A stretch of 64,000 bases of DNA from SZUA-100 sp965248135 (GTDB lineage Bacteria; Pseudomonadota; Alphaproteobacteria; Rhizobiales; Rhizobiaceae). Positions 9,354-17,466 of this stretch are shown piece after piece. The position numbers and the translations under genes are program-made. The stretch is taken from assembly GCA_965248135.1 (NCBI GenBank), contig CBDFIN010000012.1:1426001-1490000 (forward strand), written 5' to 3'. The first letter of the stretch is position 1. Each line of letters opens with the position of its first letter. The notes under the pieces were generated by a model. The model saw only the letters and a list, made by a program, of their open reading frames with translations, searched no databases and was not told the DNA's origin.

Positions 9354-11736
9354 ATGCATGCCTCCTTTCCGGCATAGCAGCCGAAGTTAACTGCCTTGCC
9401 AGGTGAATTTGTCCGGGGAAGCTCCTATCTATGCCCTTTGGCAGTTCGACATTGTCTGTCACAGCAGTCGTACGGGAGTAGAACTGCGGACGATAGTTGA
9501 TGAAGAACGACGTGTGGTGCCCACTCTCGTCCTTCATCAAGATATTGGCCTCGCTCTTGAGCTTCGTGTGGTGGGTCACAGAACCCGGCTTCCAGATACC
9601 CTGTCCGCGCTCTTGGCAGTCACAGTCAACACCGCATAGCAGTGCACCGATGTTGCCGCCCGCCTGACGTTGGTCAAACAACTTGCGGAACATCTCAACG
9701 TCCGTGCAATTCGTCTTGGAAGTGTCGCGGGTGCCCACATTGATCACATCGCGCTCAACATGGCCCGTCACTACCGTGCCACGGCCTGAAATCGAGAACA
9801 CTTCCTCAATCGCCACCAGGAACGGCTGGTCAACTGGACGCTCTAATGTGGGGATCACACTGCGCTCTTTCAGTCGGATAAATTTTCCTTCAGTTGAGGC
9901 GTTTTTCAATATAGCTTTGGCCAGAACTTCTTCCTTCAAATCGATGTTTCCTTGCATAGTAAACTGGGTTTTGCGTGAGCTTGGGGGATGGGATGACTGG
10001 TGTTTCCTACGAGTTTGGAAGCGGGCATACCAGTTCAATGTGGTTCGGCCAGACAGGCCTAGGTAGCAAACCTTACTAATGATTGCGTTGCGGGTTATGC
10101 CGCCCAGGCGCTGTGCGATCTGGCTAGCCGACAACCCTTCACCCCAGAGTATTTTGAGCATTTTAACCTGATTATCAGTCCATACCATACGTGTTCCTTT
10201 AGTCAGTGACGTGACTTCAGGCCGTGGAAATGGTGATACTGGGCAACAAACGCGAAAAGAATATCCCTTGTCATCATGTTGAACGGAATCCAGTCCCCTG
10301 CATAGTATCGTATTCTGGTCGGTTTTCTGGTGGTTATCCTTAGGTGCAGCAGCCTTCACAATCGAAATGTTGCCACCCGAAAACTCATACGAGGGCAGAA
10401 CTCTGTGGCTTATTATCTCCGCCAACTCCAAAAGATCCTCGTCATTCGTCGTCGACATCACCAGGATTGCACCATCCATCTGTGCTGTACCGGGGATTAT
10501 GTTTTTCACATAGTCAGTGAAGCCTGGGCAGTCTACGTAGGCACAGTGACGGCTGTCCGTCTCATGCTCAACGTGTGCCGTTAAAATCGCTGCCAGATAC
10601 TTACCTATCAAGCCAGTATTACCGCCATCCATAATATCGGAATCGAATACTTCGAAAGGTTCCCCAAAAGTAAGAATAATCGGAACGTTCTGCGGCATGC
10701 CAGTGGCCAAATCAGTCAGAACACTACCAGGTTGAGTACTAGCCTTGTCACCTGAAGTAGCATCATCGACCGTAATGGAGTCGAGGTTAGACATATTGAC
10801 AGTCAGCAGAGTAGGAGCCGCTTCATCATCTACCTGCGCAGTTATCAGGTAGATGCCATCTTTGTTTGGGCCACCCCCATTGGAATTGCCAAAATACTTC
10901 TTGATAGCAATTGTCTGTGACATTTTGTCGTGGTAAACATGGCTAATTGTGCCAATGTTGCAGTGCGGCTTTGTGGGTTCAAATTTTTGCTTAGTCATAT
11001 CAGGCCTCCCTTGAAGCAAATGAACATCCATCTTTTGTGTGCCTTCGCAGAGCTCTGTACGGCAAGTAATTTCAAAGGCCAGAACCGAAGACGAAGAGTT
11101 CATGTGGTGACACACACCTTGGATCAGCCTTGTTTTGACCTCCAATATTGGGACGTTGGCCAGCGGACTAGAGGAAAGCACATTTTCGATGCCTTTCTGG
11201 TTAGCCGGAATGTATACGTTCAAGATCGCATCCCCAGCTATCTTGGAACTAAAGGAGGTTTCGTAACATTCCGAGTTCGGCTCGAAATTGAACTTGATAC
11301 GAACGAGTAGGTCAGAACCATCAGGATATTTCTTGTGGGTGTAGTCGGTTTCGGCTGCTCTGGTGATCGTCTCGAGATATGCCACCTGCGGTGCACCGAC
11401 ATTAGCTTCCACTTTGAATTTCCGCTTCATGCGGTTAACGAGGACATCTAGGTGCAACTCGTCCATCCCCGCAATGATCGTTTGTCCGGATTCCTCATCG
11501 GACTTGACGCGGAAGGACGACCCCTTGGCAGCCAGCCAGTTGAGCGCCAGACCCATCTTTTGTTGGTCACCCATGGGTTTTGACTTAATCGCAATCTGGA
11601 TGCCCGGCTTGAGCGGACCGCGAAACGTATCGACCATCGTAGTTTTCCTCAGGCAGGCAATCGAGCTGATAGTGGCCCAAATAAGACCATGCATTCGCTT
11701 GGCATTCTGTTTCTTTGCTCTGTGACGACGATACAT
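9346..11736 (-). CDS. mosaic ORF: S7-start / EF-G / EF-Tu / GcrA / EF-Tu pieces
   Basis: 796 codons without a stop. Segments in order: 1-9 resembles the S7 start (MYRRHRAKK); 29-235 EF-G domains III-IV (ESGQTIIAGMDELHLD, FKVEANVGAPQVAYLETITR); 247-283 EF-Tu start (KFEPTKPHCNIGTISHVYHD); 284-380 unassigned; 381-462 EF-Tu domain I (VDCPGFTDYVKN, AQMDGAILVMS); ~487-500 a GFRVVCP-like bit; 516-566 GcrA DNA-binding domain (WTDNQVKMLKILWGEGLSAS); 624-790 EF-Tu domains II-III (VFSISGRGTVVTGHVERD). GTPase function is lost: the P-loop GHVDHGKT reads SHVYHDKM, the catalytic His of DCPGH is Phe, and NKxD is deleted. It keeps an AGGAG before its ATG. It could be a degenerate pseudo-operon that stayed open, or a decoy-like protein; function unknown. 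Confidence 0.7.
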   Translation of the reverse strand: MYRRHRAKKQNAKRMHGLIWATISSIACLRKTTMVDTFRGPLKPGIQIAIKSKPMGDQQKMGLALNWLAAKGSSFRVKSDEESGQTIIAGMDELHLDVLVNRMKRKFKVEANVGAPQVAYLETITRAAETDYTHKKYPDGSDLLVRIKFNFEPNSECYETSFSSKIAGDAILNVYIPANQKGIENVLSSSPLANVPILEVKTRLIQGVCHHMNSSSSVLAFEITCRTELCEGTQKMDVHLLQGRPDMTKQKFEPTKPHCNIGTISHVYHDKMSQTIAIKKYFGNSNGGGPNKDGIYLITAQVDDEAAPTLLTVNMSNLDSITVDDATSGDKASTQPGSVLTDLATGMPQNVPIILTFGEPFEVFDSDIMDGGNTGLIGKYLAAILTAHVEHETDSRHCAYVDCPGFTDYVKNIIPGTAQMDGAILVMSTTNDEDLLELAEIISHRVLPSYEFSGGNISIVKAAAPKDNHQKTDQNTILCRGLDSVQHDDKGYSFRVCCPVSPFPRPEVTSLTKGTRMVWTDNQVKMLKILWGEGLSASQIAQRLGGITRNAIISKVCYLGLSGRTTLNWYARFQTRRKHQSSHPPSSRKTQFTMQGNIDLKEEVLAKAILKNASTEGKFIRLKERSVIPTLERPVDQPFLVAIEEVFSISGRGTVVTGHVERDVINVGTRDTSKTNCTDVEMFRKLFDQRQAGGNIGALLCGVDCDCQERGQGIWKPGSVTHHTKLKSEANILMKDESGHHTSFFINYRPQFYSRTTAVTDNVELPKGIDRSFPGQIHLARQLTSAAMPERRHAYV

Positions 11737-11751
11737 GTTGGTCTTACGCTC

Positions 11752-12054
11752 CTAATTACTTCGGACACTTGGCGCCGTATTTCGAGCGGCTCTATTGCGG
11801 TCTTTGGCACTCTGAGTGTCGAGTATGATGCGGATGATATCAATGCGTGCACCCGAAATATCTTTTACGTGGTGGCGGCTGATCGAAGTGAATTTCGCGA
11901 CATTGCGCAGTGCCATGTTCGGTTTCTTCAGCACCGTCGCGCAAACCTTGGGGCACATGCCGCACTTAATCGGAACGACTTGGCTAGCTGAAGCCTTGTC
12001 ATGCTTGATCACCGCAATGCGCGGGTTGCGAATTAACTGGCTAATAGTCGGCAT
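11752..12054 (-). CDS. degenerate ribosomal protein S12-like gene
   Basis: MPTISQLIRNPR, then KKPNMALRNVAKF, then VKDISGARIDIIRIILDTQ align in order with S12 (MPTINQLIRKPR, KKPNSALRKVAKV, VKDLPGVRYHIIRGVLDTQ). About 20 residues between the second and third blocks, containing the conserved EHSVVLIRGG loop, are missing, and many invariant Lys/Arg are changed. It cannot be the cell's working rpsL. It lies 15 bp before the mosaic ORF, the rpsL position of a str operon. A small ORF reading RYGVDNDGEKQSLL on the same strand (12049-12221) overlaps its start and is cut by the ISAs1-type element. Confidence 0.7.
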   Translation of the reverse strand: MPTISQLIRNPRIAVIKHDKASASQVVPIKCGMCPKVCATVLKKPNMALRNVAKFTSISRHHVKDISGARIDIIRIILDTQSAKDRNRAARNTAPSVRSN

Positions 12055-12221
12055 GGTTTCCACACTTTGCTATATCTGTTTCTGGTGAACGTGTGCGACC
12101 GAGAATACTCTCAATCAATTCTTTAAGCCCATACAATCTAAGCGCACGACCAATCCGCTCCATTAACAATTTCAATAAACTCTGCTTTTCGCCGTCATTA
12201 TCCACCCCATATCTATTCACT

Positions 12222-13464
12222 CAGGGCTGTTCAACGCTAAATGCTTGATGGTTGTCTGGGGGATTCCCAAAGCGGTATTTGTCTGAATCTATAGGAGTGT
12301 ATTTGATTCGGAGGATGCACTCATGACATTGAAATTCCTGGAACTTTTATCGACGATCCCTGACCCACGCCGGGCGCAGGGCAAGAAATGGCAGCTTGGT
12401 CCGGTGATGCTGGCGACGATCCTGGCGATTTTATCCGGGGCGACGTCCTATCGCAAGGTCCATCGCTTCATCGAGGCTCATCGCGAGCACCTCAATGGGG
12501 CATTCGGCTTCGGCTGGGAGCGCGCGCCGGCTTATAGTGCCGTGCGAACCATCCTGCACGGGCTTGATGGTGGCGAGGTGGAGCTGGTTTTCCGCCGCCA
12601 TGCGGTGGAATTGTGCGGTAGCGAACGGGGTGAAGACGTGGAAGCGATGCCGGTTGTCGCTATCGACGGCAAGACGCTGCGGCACAGTTTCGATGCCTTT
12701 AACGACCGCAAGGCGGCCCATGTTCTAAGCGCTTTTGCGGTCGATGACGCGCTGATATTGGGGCACCTGGAGGTGGACGAGAAGAGCAACGAAATCCCCG
12801 CCGCGCAAGCGATGATCAAAGCGCTGGCGCTTACCGGCCGGCTGTTTACGATGGACGCCATGCACTGTTAAAAAAACTTTCCGGGCGGCCCGGGAGGCGA
12901 AAAGCCATCTCATTGTTCAACTTAAGGAAAATCAGCCCGGTCTGCTGCGAATAATCGAGGCTGTCGGCGAAAGAGAACTGCCGCTGGCTCGTCATGAAAC
13001 CATCGACAGAGGCAAGCGCATGCGCGTCGAGACCCGCATTGTCGAGGTTTTCGATGCCGCTCAGGCGCTTAAACAAACCGGCTGGAACGGGCTCATCGTG
13101 CGTATCATCCGTGTGACGAGAGTGACATTTCTCCGCAGCGCCAAAACCGGGATGTGGAACTGTCGCGAGGAGACCTGCTTTTACGTCTGCTCCGCACCCG
13201 TCAGCGCGAAGAAAGTGGCGCAAGCCATTCGCAACCACTGGGGTATCGAGAACAGAAATCACTATGTCCGCGATGTTACGATGCTGGAGGACGCCAGCCG
13301 CATTCGCACCAACCCTGGCATCTTCGCCAGAGCGCGCAGTTTCGCCCTTAATATCCTGCGTGCCAACGGCGAACAAAACATCGCAGACGCCCTATGGCGC
13401 AACGCCCTCGACTTCACCAAAGTGCTCGATTACCGATACAAGTAATTAGCGTTGAACAGCCCTG
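12222..13464 (+). mobile_element. ISAs1-family element type 1, complete (1243 bp)
   Basis: Terminal inverted repeats CAGGGCTGTTCAACGCTAA. A 10-bp target duplication TCTATTCACT is seen at 12212-12221 and 13465-13474, so the element arrived here by transposition. The transposase is nevertheless interrupted, so it was mobilised in trans or died afterwards. Confidence 0.93.
12323..13445 (+). pseudogene. ISAs1-family transposase, stop/frameshift in the middle
   Basis: The first part (12323-12871) has the N-terminal domain and first catalytic Asp (VVAIDGKTLRHS) and the second-Asp region MDAMHC, then TAA. After the A7 tract the rest continues in the +1 frame: KKTFRAAREAKSHLIVQLKE, to the C-terminal WGIENRNHYVRDVTML. 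The first copy has the same stop but A8. Shared damage shows that a mutated version spread. Confidence 0.88.
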
Positions 13465-13503
13465 TCTATTCACTGCTTCAACAAGTGTTTTGCATACATC
13501 GAG

Positions 13504-13728
13504 TTAATTTACGCTGTTAGATGAAGTGCAATAACCATATACAGGAAACACGCTTTTCTTATTTTTATAGTAGTATTCTTGTGTAATAATTTTTATATCA
13601 TCTTGGTGATTTAATATTTCCCCATTTTCAGGGTCTTTTTCAACGAATTTACGCATTTTGCGAATATTTTTGAAACCAATCAATCGCTCGGCTTCGATAA
13701 GGAAATGATTTTTTGATGGCTTTGACAT
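13504..13728 (-). CDS. small hypothetical protein (74 aa)
   Basis: Lys-rich: MSKPSKNHFLIEAERLIGF at the start, EYYYKNKKSVFPVYGYC near the end. Not recognised. AT-rich relative to the IS genes. The same frame reopens after its stop and, across the neighbouring ISAs1 insertion, joins LVEAVNRYGVDNDGEK, so the true gene may once have been longer. Confidence 0.35.
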   Translation of the reverse strand: MSKPSKNHFLIEAERLIGFKNIRKMRKFVEKDPENGEILNHQDDIKIITQEYYYKNKKSVFPVYGYCTSSNSVN

Positions 13729-13871
13729 ACTAATCTCCGAGCAATGTAGAGCAAATTCGGCTATGGAGCATACCCTTTAATGGTAGAAAATACCCCTAAA
13801 GGGGACAAATGTCAATCCTAATGCCCAGATTCGGGTTTTGCAAAGAGCCACTTGCAACCCCAAAGCGGTAT

Positions 13872-14375
13872 ATGTCGAATCAAACATGCGGTTACAAAAT
13901 CATTGTCTCAGTACGGAAGATTAGAACAGGGTTTTCAGATGCCCTTGAACAAATCTATGTTCACGAATGTGGTGGTGCATTTGTGGCCAACCCAGGCCAA
14001 TCCACTTGCCCCTATTGCCAAGCAAAAATCAGCATTCAGCAGAGGTCAAAGGGATCAACACAGCTCCTGTTCCGGCACATTGATACGGGAACAATTTCCA
14101 AATTTGATCTGGTTGATGGTCAATATCTGCACATTGGCCGGGATAACCTCAAAAACACCAGCGCTTATGTCTCTTCAAAACATGTGCGTTTGATGAAGCA
14201 GGGAAAGAAGCTTTACCTGACCCATGTCGGCAAAAACCCAACCCGGATCACCTTTGCCTCAGACTCGTGCACCTATCGGCTCAAAACCGGAGAAATCAGA
14301 ATTGACGATCCCAAACTGAATGGAGCGGTGTTTCAACTGGCTGACAGCAGGTTTGAGGTGTCGGTGAAGAAATAA
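13872..14375 (+). CDS. zinc-ribbon plus FHA-domain protein
   Basis: 167 residues from the internal ATG 13872 (MSNQTCGYKI). A zinc-ribbon-like segment has C33, C46 and C49 (ECGGAF...STCPYCQ). A forkhead-associated domain follows at about 75-165, with G89-R90 (LHIGRDN), S102/H104 (SSKHVRL) and N122 in the expected order; FHA domains bind phosphothreonine peptides. Such zinc-ribbon/FHA proteins are often tied to Ser/Thr kinase or secretion systems, but no kinase is present. The next gene (14385) is probably co-transcribed. Confidence 0.7.
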   Translation: MSNQTCGYKIIVSVRKIRTGFSDALEQIYVHECGGAFVANPGQSTCPYCQAKISIQQRSKGSTQLLFRHIDTGTISKFDLVDGQYLHIGRDNLKNTSAYVSSKHVRLMKQGKKLYLTHVGKNPTRITFASDSCTYRLKTGEIRIDDPKLNGAVFQLADSRFEVSVKK

Positions 14376-14730
14376 TAGAGAGACTTGATCGCGGCTGTGA
14401 TATTCATGGAAGGTTTAATTCATTGTTTTATTAGACAAAATGCTTCTGCTATTCTAAAATGCTTAAGACTAACACACTACCAAATGCCCCTTGATGACAA
14501 TACTGCTTCCAAAGACTGTTTAACCCCAACTGCAGACGAAATGGTGCAGCTTCATCACGATGTGTTCGAAGGCATCAAAAACCTTCCCTATCAATCAGAA
14601 ATTGATTTCTCCAAATTTGCGGATCGCGATCCGTGGATGGATTTATACGGCGATAGCGAAATTGCCATGCGCCAGTCAACCAAACTGAGAGAACGTTTTC
14701 CGACTTTGGCAAGCTTGCTGAAGTGTGCCG

Positions 14731-15923
14731 CAGGGCAATCGCATTTCAAAAGTTGTTTAGGAGTGAAAGCAGGAAATCATCATTCCAGCCAGCGCGTTTG
14801 AATTTTACGCGGTTTGATCCCTTGTCCTGATTTGCCTTTATGATGTTTAGTGCGATACGTCTGAGGGCTGCAAAATTGATCGGTGCGTTGTCTTTGCGAG
14901 CGCGATGGAGATCATCATTCATAATGACATCAAGCGACCAGTGAAGGCTGTTTTCAATTTGCCAATGCCCCCGAATAATGGTTGCAGCTTCCTGCGCTTG
15001 TGGGGGTTTTGACATGAGATAAACGCGTTCGCAGCGGCTTGATTTTCCGTTCATTTCACGTGTTGAAGTGACATGGACGAAGGTCTTGAGGCTTGGCCAT
15101 TTGTGTGTGTCGTCAAGATATTGCGTAGTGCTGTAGACATGGTAACATCGCTCTTCAATGCGGCCATGGTTGGCGTCAGTTGAGATATATTCGTCAATAT
15201 AATCAGTCTCTTGATCATCAATGAAGGCCCGCACATCCGCCTGCATATCGCCCTGATTGCCCTTCAGTTGCACACAGTAATCGCCGCCTTCACGCACGAT
15301 CAACTCACAGGTCTCGCGTTGGCAATGCAGCGCGTCAGCAGTGATCGTCATGCCCTTGATGTCGAGCATTTTGATCAACTCACGTAGGGCCAAAATCTCG
15401 CCACCACCCTTGGCACTTTCGATAATACCGAGGCTCAAACGAGCCCCATGCGCAAAGGCGGTCACCACGTTCAGGCCGGATTGATTGGCGGCCCTGTCAA
15501 AGGTGCGACGCATCTCTTTGCCGTCAATGGCGATGGCGGGTTGGGCATCGCGTGCCTGGGCAAAATCAGCACGGAACTTCTCAAACAGGCGTTGAAAGCT
15601 TGCGGGCTTAAGCAACCGAAACAGCCGTGAAAACGTGTCGTGACACGGCGTGCCATTCGGCAATTCGAGAAAATCGCGCAGAAATTCTTCCTTCGCATGG
15701 CCAAAATCGGCCATATCCACCGCAGTTTCGCCGCCACACAAGGCACATAAAAGGCTGATTGTCATGATGTCACAAAACTTGTGACGGCAGGCATTGCCCG
15801 TGCGTGGATCGTCTATATCATTGAAATAGCTTATGATTGTTGACATCTTGAGGCTCCATATCGTGATGGAACCTCAAGAATCTATTCAGGCATATTTGTC
15901 AAACCCCAAATGCGATTCCCCTG
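14731..15923 (-). mobile_element. ISAs1-family element type 2, copy A (1193 bp)
   Basis: Ends CAGGGCAATCGCATTT and AAATGCGATTCCCCTG. Target duplication AGTGTGCCG at 14722-14730 and 15924-15932. Essentially identical to 38451-39643. Confidence 0.94.
14746..15846 (-). CDS. ISAs1-family transposase (type 2)
   Basis: 366 residues, full length. The N-terminal DDE_Tnp_1-associated domain (SYFNDIDDPRTGNACRHK) is followed by AIAIDGKEMRRTFDR (first Asp), ITADALHCQRETCELIV (second Asp) and GHWQIENSLHWSLDVIMNDD (Glu). Intact. It could act in trans only on its own ends, since the type 1 element has different termini. Confidence 0.95.
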   Translation of the reverse strand: MSTIISYFNDIDDPRTGNACRHKFCDIMTISLLCALCGGETAVDMADFGHAKEEFLRDFLELPNGTPCHDTFSRLFRLLKPASFQRLFEKFRADFAQARDAQPAIAIDGKEMRRTFDRAANQSGLNVVTAFAHGARLSLGIIESAKGGGEILALRELIKMLDIKGMTITADALHCQRETCELIVREGGDYCVQLKGNQGDMQADVRAFIDDQETDYIDEYISTDANHGRIEERCYHVYSTTQYLDDTHKWPSLKTFVHVTSTREMNGKSSRCERVYLMSKPPQAQEAATIIRGHWQIENSLHWSLDVIMNDDLHRARKDNAPINFAALRRIALNIIKANQDKGSNRVKFKRAGWNDDFLLSLLNNF

Positions 15924-16117
15924 AGTGTGCCGAGGATTGGGCTATCGTCTTTGAGGGAAAGCACGTAGATATCTACAATTCATTTTGTTTGATGTATCAA
16001 TTCCAACTAGACATTCCTGGTTCGGCGTTTGATCCTGTGGAAGCCAATATCCAAAATAACCGGGAAGCACCCGACAAAGTGAACCGCCCCGGGTTTACCG
16101 GAGGCTGATTAGTTTGT

Positions 16118-16963
16118 TTATGCGACTAATTCTAACTGGTTTATCTGTGCATAGTACAGCTCCTCTGCTTCAGCGGGCGGAATATTTCCGATTGGTTCCA
16201 GCAGGCGACGATTGTTGAACCAGTCAACCCATTTGAGGGTTGCCATTTCAACATCATCAATGCTGCGGCAGGAACTTTTTCGATGAATGACTTCCGCCTT
16301 GTAAAGTCCATTGATGGTTTCGGCCAAGGCGTTGTCATATGAGTCGCCGACACTGCCAACGGATGGCTCAATCCCGGCCTCGGCCAACCGCTCGGTGTAG
16401 CGGATCGAGACATACTGAACGCCCCGGTCACTGTGATGGATCAGCCCGTCTTGTTGAACCGGCCGTCGATCATAAAGAGCCTGTTCCAGAGCATCCAGAA
16501 CGAAGTCCGTTTTGGCAGAACGGGATACCCGCCAGCCAACAATCCGGCGGGCAAATACATCGATGATAAAAGCAACATAGGCAAATCCCTGCCAGGTTGA
16601 GACAAAGGTAAAATCACTCACCCACAGCATATTGGGTGCAGGAGCGTTGAATTTTCTGTTCACATGGTCGCGTGGACACGGGGCGGAAGGATTGCTGTGG
16701 GTTGTCTTGAGGATTTTTCCTCTGATAACGCCCTGTATTCCAAGCTGTTTCATCAACCGCTCCACAGTACAACGCGCGACATCAAAATCCTCTCGCTGCA
16801 TCTGTCGCCAGACTTTGCGCACCCCGTAAACTTCAAAATTATCATCCCAAACACGTTGGATCTCAGGGCGTAATTCTGCATCTCGTTTGGCGCGATCACT
16901 GGCCAGACCGGGATCACGGGCAATAGCTGCATGGGAATGATATGTTGAAGGGGCAATCGGCAA
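16118..16963 (-). CDS. IS3-family OrfB
   Basis: Same 281-residue DDE protein as at 7395, with a few substitutions (NFEVYGVRKVW; SSCRSIDD). Catalytic motifs FTFVST, HHSDRGVQ and YDNALAETIN are intact. The OrfA-OrfB junction carries the same frame break as the other copies. Confidence 0.9.
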   Translation of the reverse strand: MPIAPSTYHSHAAIARDPGLASDRAKRDAELRPEIQRVWDDNFEVYGVRKVWRQMQREDFDVARCTVERLMKQLGIQGVIRGKILKTTHSNPSAPCPRDHVNRKFNAPAPNMLWVSDFTFVSTWQGFAYVAFIIDVFARRIVGWRVSRSAKTDFVLDALEQALYDRRPVQQDGLIHHSDRGVQYVSIRYTERLAEAGIEPSVGSVGDSYDNALAETINGLYKAEVIHRKSSCRSIDDVEMATLKWVDWFNNRRLLEPIGNIPPAEAEELYYAQINQLELVA

Positions 16964-17038
16964 AACCTTGCAGATCGGCCAGAATATAACAGTGGCCCGT
17001 GATCATCACGATGATCATCGATAAACATCTTCATCTTC

Positions 17039-17413
17039 TCAGTGGGCGCCCACAATCATGGCTCGCTCCGCCTGGGCAAAGTTGACCGCCAAAACGCCAT
17101 TGGTTCGAGTGACAAGGTCAACGCGAGACGCCTTCCTGAGAATTTCATTGGCCTGACGTAATTCCCGGACTTCGCGCTCCAACGCTTTGATGCGCTCGCG
17201 CTCGTCACTCGTCACCCCATCGCGCAAGCCAGTGTCCGTCTCTTCCTGACGAAGCCATTTGCGAAGCGTTTCTGCCGTGCAGCCAATTTTGGGTGCAATA
17301 GCAGAAATCGCCGACCACTGACTGTCATAATTTTGTTGATGTTCCAACACCATCCGAACGGCACGCGTACGCACTTCAGGTGAATATCTCTTCGATCTCT
17401 TGTTCTTTTCCAT
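17039..17413 (-). CDS. IS3-family OrfA
   Basis: HTH and coiled-coil protein identical to the one at 6945 except for one residue (EVRTRAVRM). Confidence 0.91.
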   Translation of the reverse strand: MEKNKRSKRYSPEVRTRAVRMVLEHQQNYDSQWSAISAIAPKIGCTAETLRKWLRQEETDTGLRDGVTSDERERIKALEREVRELRQANEILRKASRVDLVTRTNGVLAVNFAQAERAMIVGAH

Positions 17414-17466
17414 AGCTCCAAATTATCCTATCTTTGGAGCCTCCGGTAAACCCGGGGCGGTTCACG

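Larger units (their letters stand above)
14385..16079 (+). pseudogene. hypothetical gene split by an ISAs1 element and cut by IS3
   Basis: The left part (14385-14730) reads TADEMVQLHHDVFEGIKNLP ... LRERFPTLASLLKCA. Removing the IS and one copy of its 9-bp duplication AGTGTGCCG joins it in frame to EDWAIVFEGKHVDIYNSFCL ... NNREAPDK (15924-16079), which ends at IS3 copy 2. The real start may be the ATG at about 14484. No family recognised. It directly follows the FHA gene, suggesting a shared operon. Confidence 0.6.
16080..17464 (-). mobile_element. IS3-family element, copy 2 (1385 bp, inverted)
   Basis: Same ends as copy 1 but opposite orientation. Flanks AAG and CGC do not match, so there is no target duplication. 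Its right end directly abuts IS1380. It ends the split gene at 14385-16079. Confidence 0.92.

Noticed and set aside
9346..11736. A true EF-Tu or EF-G paralogue
   Set aside because: All nucleotide-binding motifs are mutated or deleted and EF-G domains I-II are absent, so it cannot serve as a translation GTPase.
11649..11852. Separate S7 gene in another frame (67 codons, minus strand)
   Set aside because: Its translation shows no S7 motif; the S7-like start MYRRHRAKK is in the frame of the mosaic ORF instead.
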